64,000 nucleotides of DNA from Nissolia schottii (GCA_003254905.1 QANU01107126.1:244180-308179), one strand, 5' to 3'. Shown: positions 40,311-55,118, counted from the first letter of the stretch. Made by a program: numbers and translations. The notes: generated by a model not told the origin, from the sequence alone.

Positions 40311-40914
40311 AATCCTAGTGATATCAAATTTTGAAAGCAATTTTCTAATCTTAACCCCACTATATTCTTGCTAATTTTTGTTTTTCTTTATTATACTCAC
40401 GTTTATTTGTTTGTCCCTTATTATTGTATTAGAAACAGCAAATATTTATTTATTTTGGTCCTGCACGTTTTACTCTAAACTCTGAAACTACAAAAATATA
40501 AAATATAGTAATACTAATCACTTTTTGCAGAAGTAAAATACTAATTTTTCAATCTCACAAGAATAAAGTATATATGTAACTTCGGGACCAAAATCAAACA
40601 TTCATTCTTATTATTAAAAGGACAATGTTATTTAAATAACAAAAACAACAAAATTTGACGATGTAAATGCACATGTAAAATATAATAATTATATAAGACT
40701 TAGGCTCACTCATATTTTATTACATTTTTTTAAGTTGTCCAAAGAAGATTACCCTTGTTACAATGCAACAATAGTGTACTAAACCAGATTCACAGGACAG
40801 TATCAATCACTGAGCAAACGTATGTATATGCAGAAAAAAATACATAATCCAAAGTGTTTCAAACCCCATAAACTCCTACTCAAACCATGAAGTTGGGCAC
40901 ATCTAAGTGCCCTT

Positions 40915-40920
40915 TTTATT
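40915..40920 (-). terminator. Polyadenylation signal of GSTU copy 4
   Basis: Minus-strand AATAAA, about 60 bp after the stop codon. It is conserved at the same place downstream of copies 5 (about 45358) and 6 (about 62896). Confidence 0.6.
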
Positions 40921-40978
40921 ACACTAACTAATCGAAAAAGTTGAACAAAGTAACTTCATCTTGGCCTCAAAGCAAACA

Positions 40979-42546
<1,568 letters not shown>

Positions 42547-42636
42547 TCAAGAAAACTATCCCTTGGATTTCCAAGAACAAACAAGTAGACAGTGTTTTGC
42601 AGCAGCAGCTTGCAAGTCTAGGCTTTTAGGCTTGTG

Positions 42637-42644
42637 TATTTATA
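42637..42644 (-). promoter_or_regulatory. TATA box of GSTU copy 4
   Basis: Minus-strand TATAAATA, about 95 bp before the start codon, in the block shared with copies 3 and 5. Confidence 0.75.
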
Positions 42645-43426
42645 GACTGAGTTTTGGAACATTATTAGGTTATGAGAAATCAGTGACTTTTCTGGGTCAA
42701 TGAATGTCGACAACAAATGCAACTTTGCTGCTGCGGTGCCACAATCTTCTAGTTTATGAGGACATTTAATTTTTTCTTGACACGTTCACTATGTATGGCA
42801 TATTCTAGGCTTTTCCCTTTTTTTTTTTGTACACTATTCTAGCATATGATTTTTTTCTATTTGTACATTACAAAAAATTAACACATTTGTGTACCGTATT
42901 CAGACGAGTAAATATTACCTAACATAAAAATAAATATTATTAAACATATAAATAAATAATATAAAATATAAATATGTTCATTCGTGCACAAAACAAATCA
43001 TCAATTTTAAACATATCAATAAATAAATTTTAAATACAAATATATCTATGTATATATAAATACTTAATAGTAATATTTATTTTTATTTTATAATATTTAT
43101 TTATTTGCCGAAATGTACACTTGTTGGATGGAATATATGTGATTTCTTTGGCTTTGTAGAATCTAGGACCTTCGCAAATTATATGGACAACGTTCAAGAT
43201 TCGAGGAGGGCGACAATCATATGTCACGGCTTAAGTCAGCAAGTTTCTTTTTCCTTCCTTGGGGAAACACTTTGTATCAAATCTGATGCAGTCAATGCTT
43301 CTTTAACCAAAGTTCTATCCAAATCTGATGCAACCAATTACATAATCGGGTCAACTCAATCTTACTCACAGTTAAGGGTCCTGTTGTAATATTCCAATAT
43401 AATTGTTTTCAATAAATAAAAAAAGA
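42645..43426 (-). other. 5' flank of GSTU copy 4 with the intact (empty) Helitron site
   Basis: Non-coding DNA homologous in patches to the DNA upstream of copy 5. The stretch 43277-43400 (AAATCTGATGCA.TCAATGCTTC, ATCGGGTCAA.TCAATCTTAC) matches 52970-53095. The junction AAAAGA|TAGTATTTGTG at 43426/43427 corresponds to the two sides of the Helitron (53111 and 61062). Confidence 0.7.
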
Positions 43427-43825
43427 TAGTATTTGTGAGAGAAAATAAGAGATGGGCTATTGTCAATGAAAATTTTTTTATTACTGATATAAAATATATG
43501 ATTGGGGATATTTTTAAGAGATTTGATATATTTATATATTTTCATCATTAACTTATAAATAGTATTTTTATGATCAATGTAACACATATTTAGAAGGTGT
43601 TTAACACATTGCCTATTAAGATTATCACATTTTAAATTATTGGTAATGTTATATTGTAGTGTTTGGTATGCATATGTAATGTAACTAACAATTTACACGT
43701 TTGATACATCAAAAGGGTTGTCAGGTAATAAATATATTTTACCGTAATGCCCTCTAAATAATAAATAAAATTCAAATAATAATATAATAATAAAAAAATA
43801 AATACAAAATAACCATAATAATAAT
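43427..43825. other. Spacer, partly shared with 37746-37850
   Basis: 43487-43588 (TGATATAAAATATATGATTG, AGAGATTTGATATATTTATA) closely resembles 37746-37850, another remnant of local duplication. It is non-coding. Confidence 0.6.
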
Positions 43826-43983
43826 TAGGGGTATACAATAGGTTGGTGCGACCTGCCAACCCAACCCGACTTGAGTCGAGTGCAAGTCGGGTTGGGTCGG
43901 CAAGTCGCACCAGCTTAACTAGTCACTTGTGTTAGGTCAAATTGTGAGACCCAACCTGACCCGCCTTTTTATTTTATTATTTA

Positions 43984-44019
<36 letters not shown>

Positions 44020-44250
44020 TTATTTTGTATATATATTAATATATATATATACATGTATTCTTTTTATTATTAGATTTATTTTCTTTTTGGCCTAAAACCG
44101 TGCATTAAAAGATAATAATATATATATGTTTTAATTAAGAAAACATATTTTTATTGTAAAAAATAAGTTAAATAAAAAAAATGATTTTTTTAAAGAAAAC
44201 ATGACGGGTCACTCGCCGACCCGCTTAACCTGACCTGTCTAAGGCGGGTC
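43826..44250. mobile_element. hAT-like motif-rich segment with (ATT)n
   Basis: Starts TAGGGGTATACAATAGG, with CGGGTTGGGTCGG, GACCCAACCTGACCC and a right side rich in GACGGGTCACTCG motifs. It includes an (ATT)n run at about 43985-44020. It resembles the segments at 1429 and 39225. Confidence 0.35.
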
Positions 44251-44254
44251 GCAG

Positions 44255-44515
44255 ATTTGTGGTGATGAGAATGTTGATAGTGGTGGTGGTGGAGGTGACG
44301 ATGGGGATGGTGTCGCGTTGGAGGTGAATGGTATATATATTGACAACGATAGTGGTGGTGGTGTGTAGTAGTAGTGGTTGTGGCGATGATAATGGTGACA
44401 ATGGTGGTATGTGGTGGCAATGGATGAAGTGATATGGTGATTGTGGCAGTGACGATGGTAATGGTGACGGTGGTGGTGGCAGTGGTTGTGGGTGGTGGCG
44501 GCTCATGGAGAAGGA
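44255..44515. repeat. GTG/GATG-rich simple-sequence tract
   Basis: Imperfect GTGGTGGTG and GATGGTGA repeats. The His/Pro-rich minus-strand frames are products of this tract. Confidence 0.8.
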
Positions 44516-44614
44516 GAGAGAGTTTTTTATGTTAATAATATTTTTGTCAAAATAAAAATTAAAGGATTACCTGAAAGGTGGTAATTGAGATAAACATCTC
44601 TCATAAGGGTAATT

Positions 44615-44960
44615 CACAATTGGGTCTTGTTCGATCATTTTGCTGAGCTTTGGGGTGCCTTTGTTGGCATCTCATGGCTAGCCCTTTTGGGTTTTCAGCG
44701 GGTGATTCTTGAATTGGACTCTAAGTGTATAATTAACTTTATCCAAGTCCCCCCGGATCTGAGTCACCCATGCTCTCCTACGATCAAAGCTATTGTTGAT
44801 GCTATGAATGTGGAGTGGTCTATTCACATTCGTCATGTGTTCAAGGAAGCAAATTTTTGTGCTGATGTCATGCCCAAACATGGGCATAGTTTACCATTAT
44901 GCTTCCACAAATTTTGAGATGTTCCGCACTTTCTTTCCCTTGTTTTGTTAGTTGATGAGA
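44615..44960 (+). pseudogene. LINE-type RNase H relic
   Basis: An open stretch gives AELWGAFVGISWLALLGFQR, VILELDSKCIINFI, and then W-S-I-H-I-R-H-V-F-K-E-A-N-F-C-A-D and KHGH. This matches the second half of the plant non-LTR RNase H domain (A-E, E-x-D-S, H-V-x-R-E-A-N-x-x-A-D). The first catalytic strand is missing, and the usual AL after A-D is replaced (ADVMPK). It is a fragment only. Confidence 0.8.
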
Positions 44961-45420
44961 CTGGTACCCTTTTACCTGCATAATGGGAGTGTAGTTTTGT
45001 TTTGGTTTGGGCGTTTTCTCGCCCCATTATTTATCAAAAAAAAAATTATTAAAAGGGTCTTCTAACGAGTACCCCAAAGACACTAATTAAGGATCCTAAA
45101 ATAAAATGTTTTGTGAAATTTAATACTCTTTGTTGCATTTAAGACTTGTTAATTTTATCTTTTTTAATAAAATCATACCATTTTAATTCTAGCTAACTGC
45201 CTTAAGGAATTTTTTTACCTAAAACCTTATTAAAAGCAACGATAGTGTCCTAAACCAGATTGACCCGACAATATCAATCACTGAGCAAAAGTATAAATAA
45301 TAATGCAGAAACTCTTACTCAAACCATGAAGTTGGACACATATAATTAAGTGTCCTTTTTATTGCACTTATTATCGAAAAAGTTCAACAAAGGAAATTCA
45401 TTTCGGCCTCAAAACAAGCA

Positions 45421-46573
<1,153 letters not shown>

Positions 46574-46644
46574 TTATCTCTTGGATTTTGAAGAATAAAG
46601 AAGTAGAAAGTGCTTTGCAGCTGCAGCTTGCAATTAGGCTTGTT

Positions 46645-46652
46645 TATTTATA
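46645..46652 (-). promoter_or_regulatory. TATA box of GSTU copy 5
   Basis: Minus-strand TATAAATA in the same context as copy 4, about 85-90 bp before the start codon. Confidence 0.75.
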
Positions 46653-46689
46653 GACTGAGCTTTGGAACATTATTAGGTTATGAGAAATC

Positions 46690-47310
46690 GGCCCGTTTGG
46701 CAGGCGGATTTAGCTGGATTGGATAAATTTATTCAGATTTATCCGGTGTTTGGCACACATAATTGATAAGCTAATCAGATCTTATCTTATTTGTCATTAT
46801 ATCCGCTATTTCTATAGCACAAAAATTGACATTATACACCATTCCGAGTAAGAAACATTATCATATACATAAAAAAACAATATTAAATGCATGTGTTCGT
46901 GCACACACAAAACATACAATCACTATCAAACACATAAACAAACAAATATTAAATAGTATCTGTGCATACACAAATGTTTAATAACAATGTTTTATTTTCT
47001 ATTTTATAATGTTTATTTCTCATGCCATTTTACACTAGGTGTATAAATAGGAGTTTTGTGATTTCTATGGCTTTGTAGGAAAGCATAGCATGTTTCTAGG
47101 ACTTTCGAAATTAAATGGACAACGTTAACAAAATTCGAGTCATTGCCACAATCATTCTCCTTTCGTCCACTTTTTGTTGTTGTTTTTTAAATAAAAATTC
47201 ATTCAAGATTAATTATTATTTGATTAAATTAAAGAATCGTTAAATATATTTTTCACACATATACTCTTGTTATCCCTCATACTCCCTATTACACTTAATA
47301 ACTATAACAC
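46690..47310 (-). other. 5' flank of GSTU copy 5, with an insert not present in copy 4
   Basis: Homology to the copy-4 flank breaks at GAGAAATC. It is replaced by GGCCCGTTTGGCAGGCGG and related sequence with the complementary words GGATAAATTTAT and AGATTTATCC (46690 to about 46860), probably a MITE. Homology resumes patchily (GTGATTTCT.TGGCTTTGTAG, AAAT..ATGGACAACGTT) up to the copia insertion. Confidence 0.5.
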
Positions 47311-47618
47311 TGTTAAATCTGCTGAAAGTAGCAGAGAAAATTGATAGAACAAGAGATGGAAGGATAATGGTTGAATGGGTAAAAGTTCTCATTCAATTCT
47401 CAAAGGTGAGAGTGTATACATATATATACAGCCTATGAACAAACTCTAACCATAAGTTAGTTATAGACTAGCTATCTACAGCTGTCAAGAAAATAACTAA
47501 CTATTAGCTAGCTTGAGTTACAAGTTTGTTTTCACTACTCTTGCTTGTAGAGCAAGTTTTCTCGTCTCCTTCATTCTTCTTTAGTTTCCACTGCTGTGCT
47601 TCAGTCCTTATGTCCAAT
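47311..47618 (-). repeat. 3' LTR of the copia element
   Basis: Minus-strand sequence from ATTGGACATAAGG to ATTTAACA. The pol frame reads 115 bp into it before stopping at 47504. The 5' end lacks the usual TG in both LTRs. Confidence 0.93.
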
Positions 47619-48655
47619 ACCCCCCCGCAAGCTGGAGTGTGAGAGAAATCTATCATACTCAGCTTGGAAAATAAGAAATGAAATGGACCCGGAGCTAGGG
47701 GCTTGGTCCATATATCAGCAATCTGTTTGGAGGATGAAATGGAGTGGAGTTCGATAATGTTGGCTTGCACCTTGTCTCGAACGACATGGCAGTCTATCTC
47801 GATGTGCTTCGTGCGCTCATGGAACACCGGATTGGCGGCGATGTGGATGGCCGATTGGTTATCACAATAAAGTTGGACAGGTGTAGTGACAGGTAGCTGA
47901 AAGTCTGCTAGCAGGAACAGAAGCCATTGTATCTCACAAGTGGCTTGGGCTAAGGCGCGGTATTCTGCTTCAGCTGAAGAACGAGCCACTGTAGTTTGCT
48001 TCTTGCTCTTCCAAGAGACCAAGGATGATCCAAGGAAACAGCAAAAACCTGAGATTGAACGCCTAGAGTCGATGCAAGAACCCCAATCCGCATCAGCATA
48101 TCCATGTAGAACTAAGTCTGAGCTTGCTGAAAATAGAACTCCAGTTGCAGGCGAGCCTTTTAAGTAGCGCAACACCCTGTGAGCATGCTCAAGGTGAGCT
48201 TGAGTGGGGCAATCCAGAAATTGACTCAACCTACCAATAGCATAGCTGATGTCTGGTCTAGTGTGTGTAAGATACAACAATTGGCCAATGAGCTTCCTGT
48301 ATGCAGTGATGTCTGACAATGAGGGGGCTGAATCCTTGGCAATTTTGGAATGATAATCCATTGGTGTGGATGTTGGCTTGCAATCAAGGAATCCATAGTC
48401 AGACAATAAATCAAGGCAATATTTCCTTTGATACAAAGCTATCCCTTTTGAAGATCTAGCAACTTCCATGCCAAGGAAAAACTTTAGGTTGCCTAAATCT
48501 TTTATTTTGAACAAATCATCGAGTAACTTCTTCACTGCTTGAATCTCAGTCAAGTTATCTCCAGCCAGCACAAGGTCATCTACATACACCAATATAGCAG
48601 TAAATCCGTGAGAATTGGTCTTGGTGAAGAGAGAATAATCAGATTTGGATTGCAC
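47504..48655 (-). pseudogene. Copia pol, C-terminal part: reverse transcriptase end and RNase H
   Basis: Contains the catalytic YVDD ([14 protein letters not shown]), FFLGMEVARS, the P-x-D-I-S-Y-A stretch, and RNase H with YADADWGSC, SSAEAEYRAL and the C-D-N-Q-S-A-I motif. It is open to its stop inside the 3' LTR but is out of frame with the preceding pol segment, because sequence is missing at about 48728. Confidence 0.93.
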
Positions 48656-50400
48656 ATAACCATAATCAGTGAGGACTGAAACAAGCTTGGCATTCCACTG
48701 CCTTGAGGCTTGCTTGAGGCCATACTGGGTTTGGTGACAGCAAGGCCTGGAGGAACCCGCATGTACACTTCCTCATTGAGATCTCCATGGAGGAAGGCTG
48801 TATTCACATCAAGTTGTTGAAGATACCAACCCTTTGCTGCTGTAATGGCAAGAAGAACCCGCAGAGTTGCCATTTTTACTACCGGACTGAAGGTCTCTTG
48901 ATAATCAATACCAGCTGTTTGGGTGAATCCTTTTGCCACCAGCCTTGCTTTGTGTCTTTCTATGCTGCCATCAGCATGGAACTTGACCTTGAAGACCCAT
49001 TTGCACCCTATGGCCCTTTTTCCAGGTGGGAGAGTAGTTAGAACCCAAGTTTTGTTGTGCTCAAGAGCAGAGAGCTCAGCATTGATGGCCTGCTGCCAGC
49101 AAAGGTGATTCACTGCCTCCTCATAATTCCTAGGCTCAGTGTTAGTTGATACGGCTAAGGTGAATTTTTTGTGGTTAGCACAAAATACAGTGTAAGTCAA
49201 GTAGTTAGAGATAGGGTACCTGCTTTGGAAGGGAGGTGATTCACTTGGTGATGACTTGGCTAACATACAATGGTAGTCTTGCAAGTAAGTGGGAGCCCTT
49301 CTTGGTCTATTGGATTTCCTAATTAGTGGTGGTGAGGATGATGTATGAGTATTGGGTTGAGATGTTGATGCAGGGTTTCCTGATGCAGAACTTATGGCTG
49401 TACTAGGGGCTACTGCAGATGCAGTGTCAGTGGCTGATGGTTCTTGTGATACTTTGTGTGGTGATGCAGAGTTAAATGCGTGATTGGATGCAATGTGTGG
49501 TGTGGATGCAATGTGTGGTGTATGATGTAGTGCAGGGGATACAAACTGAGTATCACTAGTGCAAGGCTGCCACTGCTGTGCTTCAACAGGTACAGTTCTT
49601 ATGTGATCAATAAAAGGATCCAGTGATGTGCACTGTGAATTTTGAGTAACAGCACCAAAAGGGAAATGGGACTCATAAAAAATAACATGTCTAGACAAGA
49701 AAATCTCTCTTGTGTGTAGATCATACAAAATGTAACCTTTGGTGCCTGTTTTAAATCCCAAGAAAGCACATTTCCTTGCCCTTGTATCAAGCTTCGTGCG
49801 ATGAGATGTCAAAGTGGATGCATATGCTAAGCATCCAAAGATTTTTAAATGCTTGATACTCGGTAAGGAATTGTACAGCATTTCATATGGGGAATTATTG
49901 CTGAGAACCTTGCTAGGAATTCTATTAATGAGGTAAGCTGCATGGTTTACAGCAAAATTCCAAAAACATTTTGGCAGTGAACTTTGGAATATAAGAGCCC
50001 TTGCCATAGCTAATAAATGTTGATGTTTGCGTTCAACTATTCCATTTTGTTGAGGGGTTTCAACACAAGAAGTTTGGTGATTGATTCCTTTTTCACAAAA
50101 AAAATCTCTCATGCCAAATTCAACTCCATTATCAGTTCTTATAGTTTTAATGGTGATGGAAAACTGAGTTTGTACAAAGGTGACAAAATTCTTGACTAAT
50201 TGGCAAGTCTCACTCTTATTTTTCATGAAAAACAGCCAAGTGAACCTTGATTTATCATCAACTATGGTTAGAAAATACTTGTGACCATGAGTGGATGGTA
50301 TGGCAAGGACAGTGAGCAGTAACAGTTGAGCTGGAATTAAAGGGTAATCTTTTCTGTTTTGCCAAGTGACAAGAATCACATGGATTTTTATTATCAACAC
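48580..50400 (-). pseudogene. Copia pol, central part: integrase core and reverse transcriptase start
   Basis: Has [23 protein letters not shown] (second catalytic Asp), [10 protein letters not shown] (catalytic Glu), then [18 protein letters not shown] and [12 protein letters not shown] of the reverse transcriptase. The integrase segment with the first catalytic Asp (normally H-x-D-x-W-G-P) is missing where the frame changes near 50320. Near 48728 the frame breaks again, dropping the stretch before YGLKQ. Confidence 0.93.
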
Positions 50401-50905
50401 ATATTACAAAGGGAAACTTTTGATGCATTATTACATGCTTATTGTATGCTAAATGTCCTAGTCTATTATGCCAGATGGAACTTTTATCAGATATTGAATT
50501 TGTGTGCAGAACCTTGACAGTATGCTGCTTCTTTACTGACCCTGAAGTTGCTGCTGCTGTACTTGCTATGTTATTGACCATTGTATATAAGCCTCCTCTC
50601 ACATCAGCTGCACCAATCCTCCTCAAAGTGAGGCAATCCTGTATCTCACACAAATTGTCATTAAACAGCATTTTGCATTTCAGGGCTGCAGTTAGCTTAG
50701 ACACAGATATGAGGTTAAAGGTAAATGAGGGTATGTATAGGACATTGTTAAGGTATAGGTCATTTGTGAACACTACAGTCCCTGAAATTTCTGCTTTACT
50801 AATGGTTCCATCAGGTAGCTTTACTTTTATAGGTTTAATTTTGTTATAGGTTTGAAATGCATTGAGTGAATAGCACACATGGTCAGTGGCACCAGTGTCT
50901 ATCAC
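50258..50905 (-). pseudogene. Copia protease and integrase zinc-binding region
   Basis: Protease motif DTGATDH at the start, then the GAG-pre-integrase domain with LWHNRLGH and the paired Cys of C-D-S-C-H-L-A-K. It is in the same frame as gag but separated from it by an in-frame TAG at 50906-50908, where a Trp codon is usual in the family, and leaves frame near 50320. Confidence 0.9.
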
Positions 50906-51064
50906 CTAATGATGGTGTTTATGGTTACCTAAGGCTAGAATAAGGTGCTTACCTGATGGGACTGTTGTAGTATGAGTGAGTGTAGTTATATGGTTGACAT
51001 TATGAGCAGAGAGTGAATCTTTGATGTTGTCCTGTTGCTGCAGCAGGTTCAGCAATGCTTGCCT

Positions 51065-52195
51065 CTATGCAGGAGTAAAATCCAGACTTGAATTCTCCCT
51101 AACCTCCTTCTGGTGTGAAATCACACTGCTGCTATCATCATAATCATCATCAGCATTTGTGACATTGTTTGCAGCCGCAGCAACTCTCTCTCTATACTGC
51201 TGCAACAAATGAGGATATTTTTTAAAACATCTCTCAATTGGATGCCCCTCCTTTCCACAGTGTGTGCAGGTTACATTAGGATCAAAAAATGTCTTGCCAG
51301 TTACTCGATTGGAACTCATCTTTCCTGAATGCTGTGGCTTGCCTCTTCCTCGACCTTTTCCCTTGAAACTAGATCCTGATCTCTCAGCAGTAGTTGAAAG
51401 AATTCTTGCCTCAGCATTGCTCGCATTCATCTGTCTTTCTTGCTGTGTGAGTAAAGAAAAAGTTGTGCCAATATCTGGCAGGGGCTTCATGAGCATTATC
51501 TGTGCCCTGACAGCAGAGAATTGTTCATTTAAACCTCTCAAGAACCTTACAACATAGTCTTCTTTTCTATACTGCCTTATCGTTCTTAAGATGCACACAC
51601 AAAGGGGTCCACAATTACATGCAGGAACAGGCCTAAAGCTATCCAATTCCTCCCAAATAGCTTTCAACCTAGTAAAGTAAGTTGTGATGCTTAAATCTCC
51701 TTGCTTCATTGCAAATAATTCCTCTTGCAAATCTGCAATTCTAAACACATCTCCTTCAAAGTATCTTTGATGTAAATCATTCCATAATTCAAAGGCACTG
51801 TCTATCCACAGTACGCTTTGCAAAATGTCTTGGCTTAGTGACTGATTGATCCAAGAAACCACATAAGTATTACACTTATCCCATACAAAAAAATTTGTGT
51901 CAGTTACCTGTGGCTGTGGCAACGTTCCATCTATGAATTGAAGCTTGTTCTTTGATTTGAGTGCTATCCTCATTGCTCTTGACCATGAGTGATAGTTTTG
52001 TGCAGTAAGAACAATTGAGATAAAAGCTGTTCCAGGATTTTCACCTGGATGCAGGAAGAAAGGACTCATAGGATCGTTTAGTGGATTGTAGAAGGGTTGG
52101 ATCCGATTCTGATTGGATCTCCCACCAGAACTTCCATTATTGGAATTGGCATTGTCTTGAATGTTATCACGATCAGACGCATTTTGTTCCTCCAT
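51065..52195 (-). pseudogene. Copia gag
   Basis: From Met at 52195 (MEEQNASDRDN), 376 codons. It shows NYHSWSRAMRIAL, the UBN2-type capsid region (LHQRYFEGDVFRIADLQEEL) and a CCHC zinc knuckle CTHCGKEGHPIERC. It ends at TAG 51067-51065; the same frame then stays open for 52 codons to the next TAG before protease. The stop therefore probably truncates a gag-pol reading frame rather than marking a natural gag end. Confidence 0.85.
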
Positions 52196-52540
52196 TGCTT
52201 CAGTCTTGGAGATGAATTCAGAAACAAGTAGAGTAGAATCGATCAAGAAAGAATGTGTAATCTGAGATGGGGAAAAATTGCAACAACGAACTGGTTGCAG
52301 ATGAATCAAGAATTGAACAGATCAAATGAAGAACAATAGCAGCAAAAAAAATCGCAAGTCTCAGTTGAATCCTTCAAAATGAAATCTGAGAAAAATGCTC
52401 AGAAATGTCACCGAGAATTCTTTGAAACTATCCTATCACCGATCGGAGCCTCAAGAGGTATTTCAACCTTGAAGATCAAGCTTGAAGCCTCGAAGCATCC
52501 ATGGCAAAGGCGCGAAGAAAGTGCGGAAGCAGAGAAAATG

Positions 52541-52552
52541 CTGCTGATACCA
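52541..52552 (-). promoter_or_regulatory. Primer-binding site of the copia element
   Basis: Minus-strand TGGTATCAGCAG directly after the LTR end ATTTAACA, matching the initiator-Met tRNA 3' end. Confidence 0.88.
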
Positions 52553-52860
52553 TGTTAAATCTGCTGAAAGTAGCAGAGAAAATTGATAGAACAAGAGATG
52601 GAAGGATAATGGTTGAATGGGTAAAAGTTCTCATTCAATTCTCAAAGGTGAGAGTGTATACATATATATACAGCCTATGAACAAACTCTAACCATAAGTT
52701 AGTTATAGACTAGCTATCTACAGCTGTCAAGAAAATAACTAACTATTAGCTAGCTTGAGTTACAAGTTTGTTTTCACTACTCTTGCTTGTAGAGCAAGTT
52801 TTCTCGTCTCCTTCATTCTTCTTTAGTTTCCACTGCTGTGCTTCAGTCCTTATGTCCAAT
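52553..52860 (-). repeat. 5' LTR of the copia element
   Basis: Identical by eye to the 3' LTR over 308 bp. Confidence 0.93.
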
Positions 52861-53123
52861 ACACTTAATTTTGTTTATAGACTCTATTTTTTTTTTCTAT
52901 TTTAAAAATATCAATTAAATGATGTGTTTTTGTTAAAAAATAACAAAACTTGGGAAAACACATTGAATGAAATCTGATGCAATCAATGCTTCCTTAACAA
53001 ATGTTCTATCAAAATCTCATGCAATCAATTACATGATCGGGTCAAGTCAATCTTACTCACAGTTACGTGTCCTATTGTAGTATTCTAGTAGACTTTGCCT
53101 TAAGAAAAAAACTAGATTAGAAC

Positions 53124-53138
53124 CCGCGCGATGCGCGG
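53124..53138 (-). terminator. Helitron 3' terminal hairpin
   Basis: CCGCGC/GCGCGG stem with a 3-nt loop, 8-9 nt before the CTAG end. Confidence 0.75.
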
Positions 53139-53437
53139 CGAGGGTAACAAACTATTGTTGCGAATATATTTAGAACTTGCATATTATTGACGATAAAAAA
53201 TGAGTAATTGTAACCATTACACAATGTATATGAAAATCTATTTTTAAGTATGTGTTATAAGATTAATATAACAAATAATGAACAGTGGGACACCAAACGT
53301 CATAAGCAAAAACTTGAAGGAACGGTATAGTGGACATACGTGTATTTGGAAAAAAATGGAATGTTCTTTGGGTAAGAGTAGATTTACTACATATTAAAGA
53401 CATTAATATAAGATTTGATAAAAATGAACAGTATGCA

Positions 53438-53722
53438 TGAAACATAGTAAGATGGACCATAACTTTAAAGCTACATCCTATTACATGAAGTTACATAAAA
53501 TCTAAACAGGGAAAAAGCCTCTGGATATGAGGAAAATGTTTTTTAGTGTCGCCACACGTGACCACAAAGATGAATGGATNTGAAACATTGTAAGATGGAC
53601 CACAACTTTAAAGCTACATCCTATTACATGAAGTTACATAAAATCTAAACAGGGAAAAAGCCTCTGGATATGAGGAAAATGTTTTTTAGTGTCGCCACAC
53701 GTGACCACAAAGATGAATGAAT
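53438..53722. repeat. 142-bp direct repeat around a single N
   Basis: 53438-53579 and 53581-53722 differ at about three positions and are separated by one N (53580). This looks like two overlapping contig ends joined without merging. Confidence 0.85.
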
Positions 53723-53999
53723 ATCTTTACGATCATTTTTCTGTAAGTGAATCAATTCGATGTAAAGTTTTTTGAACTAAGAAGGGTACAAACCAAGCTC
53801 CAGGAAATAAAGAGATAGGTTACACCTTAATGCAGAATAAATAAAGATGTGGTCGTCAAACATCGAAGAAAAATCACATGTGTAGTGTAAATGATATTTA
53901 AACCATTGGGGAGTACATCTTATCAATATGTTATTGAATTTTTTAATTAACACAAAGAAAAAATGATTGATTTAATATAATAATATAGTATAGTTAAGC

Positions 54000-54800
54000 A
54001 ACAATGGACGTTTTATATATACAATTGATCATGAGACATTATTGAATATTAAAAAAAAGGCATTGTCATGCACATGGTTCTTCCAATGATAATTGCTCAT
54101 CACATAGACTTGGGTATAAAATACATAATAAGAGAGTGATAAATATTTTCGTACCTCTTAATTGTTCATGCCCAACATTTGTCAAAACTTGTTCTTGGTT
54201 ATCTGCTACAAATTACGAACACATACTTATCAGGTATATCAAATGGCAATATAACTAAAAAAATTGATCACTTCTTTCCCATCCAAGTACATGAATACCA
54301 TGGATTTTTTATCTATAGAAACTAATCATGTGACATTACTTAATTTAAGTGCAACCACCCTCAATTATAATAATTGCTCATCACTTATATGTGGGATAGA
54401 TCCCACTTCAGTAATTGTTCCAAGTATATGACCTATTAATATTTTAAATTAAATTACATATTTAATTGATAGTTTGTCATGATGGATTCAATGCGCATAT
54501 TAAATGTGGGATAAATTTAATTATAAGCGTTACACAATGATTATATCATTGTGAATCAATTGAATGACTTAGGGATCAATCTCAAATAAATATATTCACA
54601 TATTATGGAATAGTAAGGAGCAGGTTTAAAAATGATCAGTTATGGATATACATGATCACTAATACAATGGATGTTCGATAAGTAGAATTGATCATTCCAC
54701 TTGTATGTATAAAAAAAAACAGACATTGTTATACATGTGAATGTTACCTAATAATTGCTCATCATATAGACCTGAGATAGACCCAACTTCAGCAATTGAT
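54000..54800. repeat. Three diverged repeats of about 300-370 bp in the Helitron
   Basis: Units share ATAATTGCTCATCA.ATAGAC (54091, 54380, 54749), an ATGGACGTTT/ATGGATGTTC start and a GATCCCACTTCAG/ACCCAACTTCAG segment. Confidence 0.7.
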
Positions 54801-55118
54801 CAAGATATATCACCTTTTAATATATAAAATTAAAGCATATATTTATGTAGTAGCTAGCCATGATGTATAGATGTAATGGACATATTCACAGGGGCATTGA
54901 AATTTAAGTATATACTCCTTAAAATAAATACCCATGTGTATTTGTAAGAATTACCGTCTAAATTAAAACCATCTAAATTTGTGATAGATCGAACATTAAA
55001 GCCAGAAAAAAAAAGGAAATTATGGGGCATGAGTGCATAGTAAACCTATTCATAAATAATGTTTTACTAACCTAACAGATTTACAGACATAACAATCAGA
55101 CACAATACATAATATTTG

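Larger units (their letters stand above)
47311..52860 (-). mobile_element. Ty1-copia retrotransposon with identical LTRs and defective gag-pol
   Basis: A 5.55-kb element on the minus strand. The two 308-bp LTRs (47311-47618, 52553-52860) match at every base by eye. A TGGTATCAGCAGC primer-binding site follows the 5' LTR, and a CTTGCGGGGGGG polypurine tract precedes the 3' LTR. The flanks share ACAC (47307-47310, 52861-52864). If a 5-bp duplication is assumed, it has one mismatch. Domain order is gag, protease, integrase, reverse transcriptase, RNase H. The coding region has two in-frame TAG codons and two frame breaks with missing conserved segments. It has inserted into the duplicated upstream block of GSTU copy 5. 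Confidence 0.95.

Noticed and set aside
44190-44506. His/Thr- and Pro-rich ORFs
   Set aside because: Products of the GTG/GATG simple-sequence tract.
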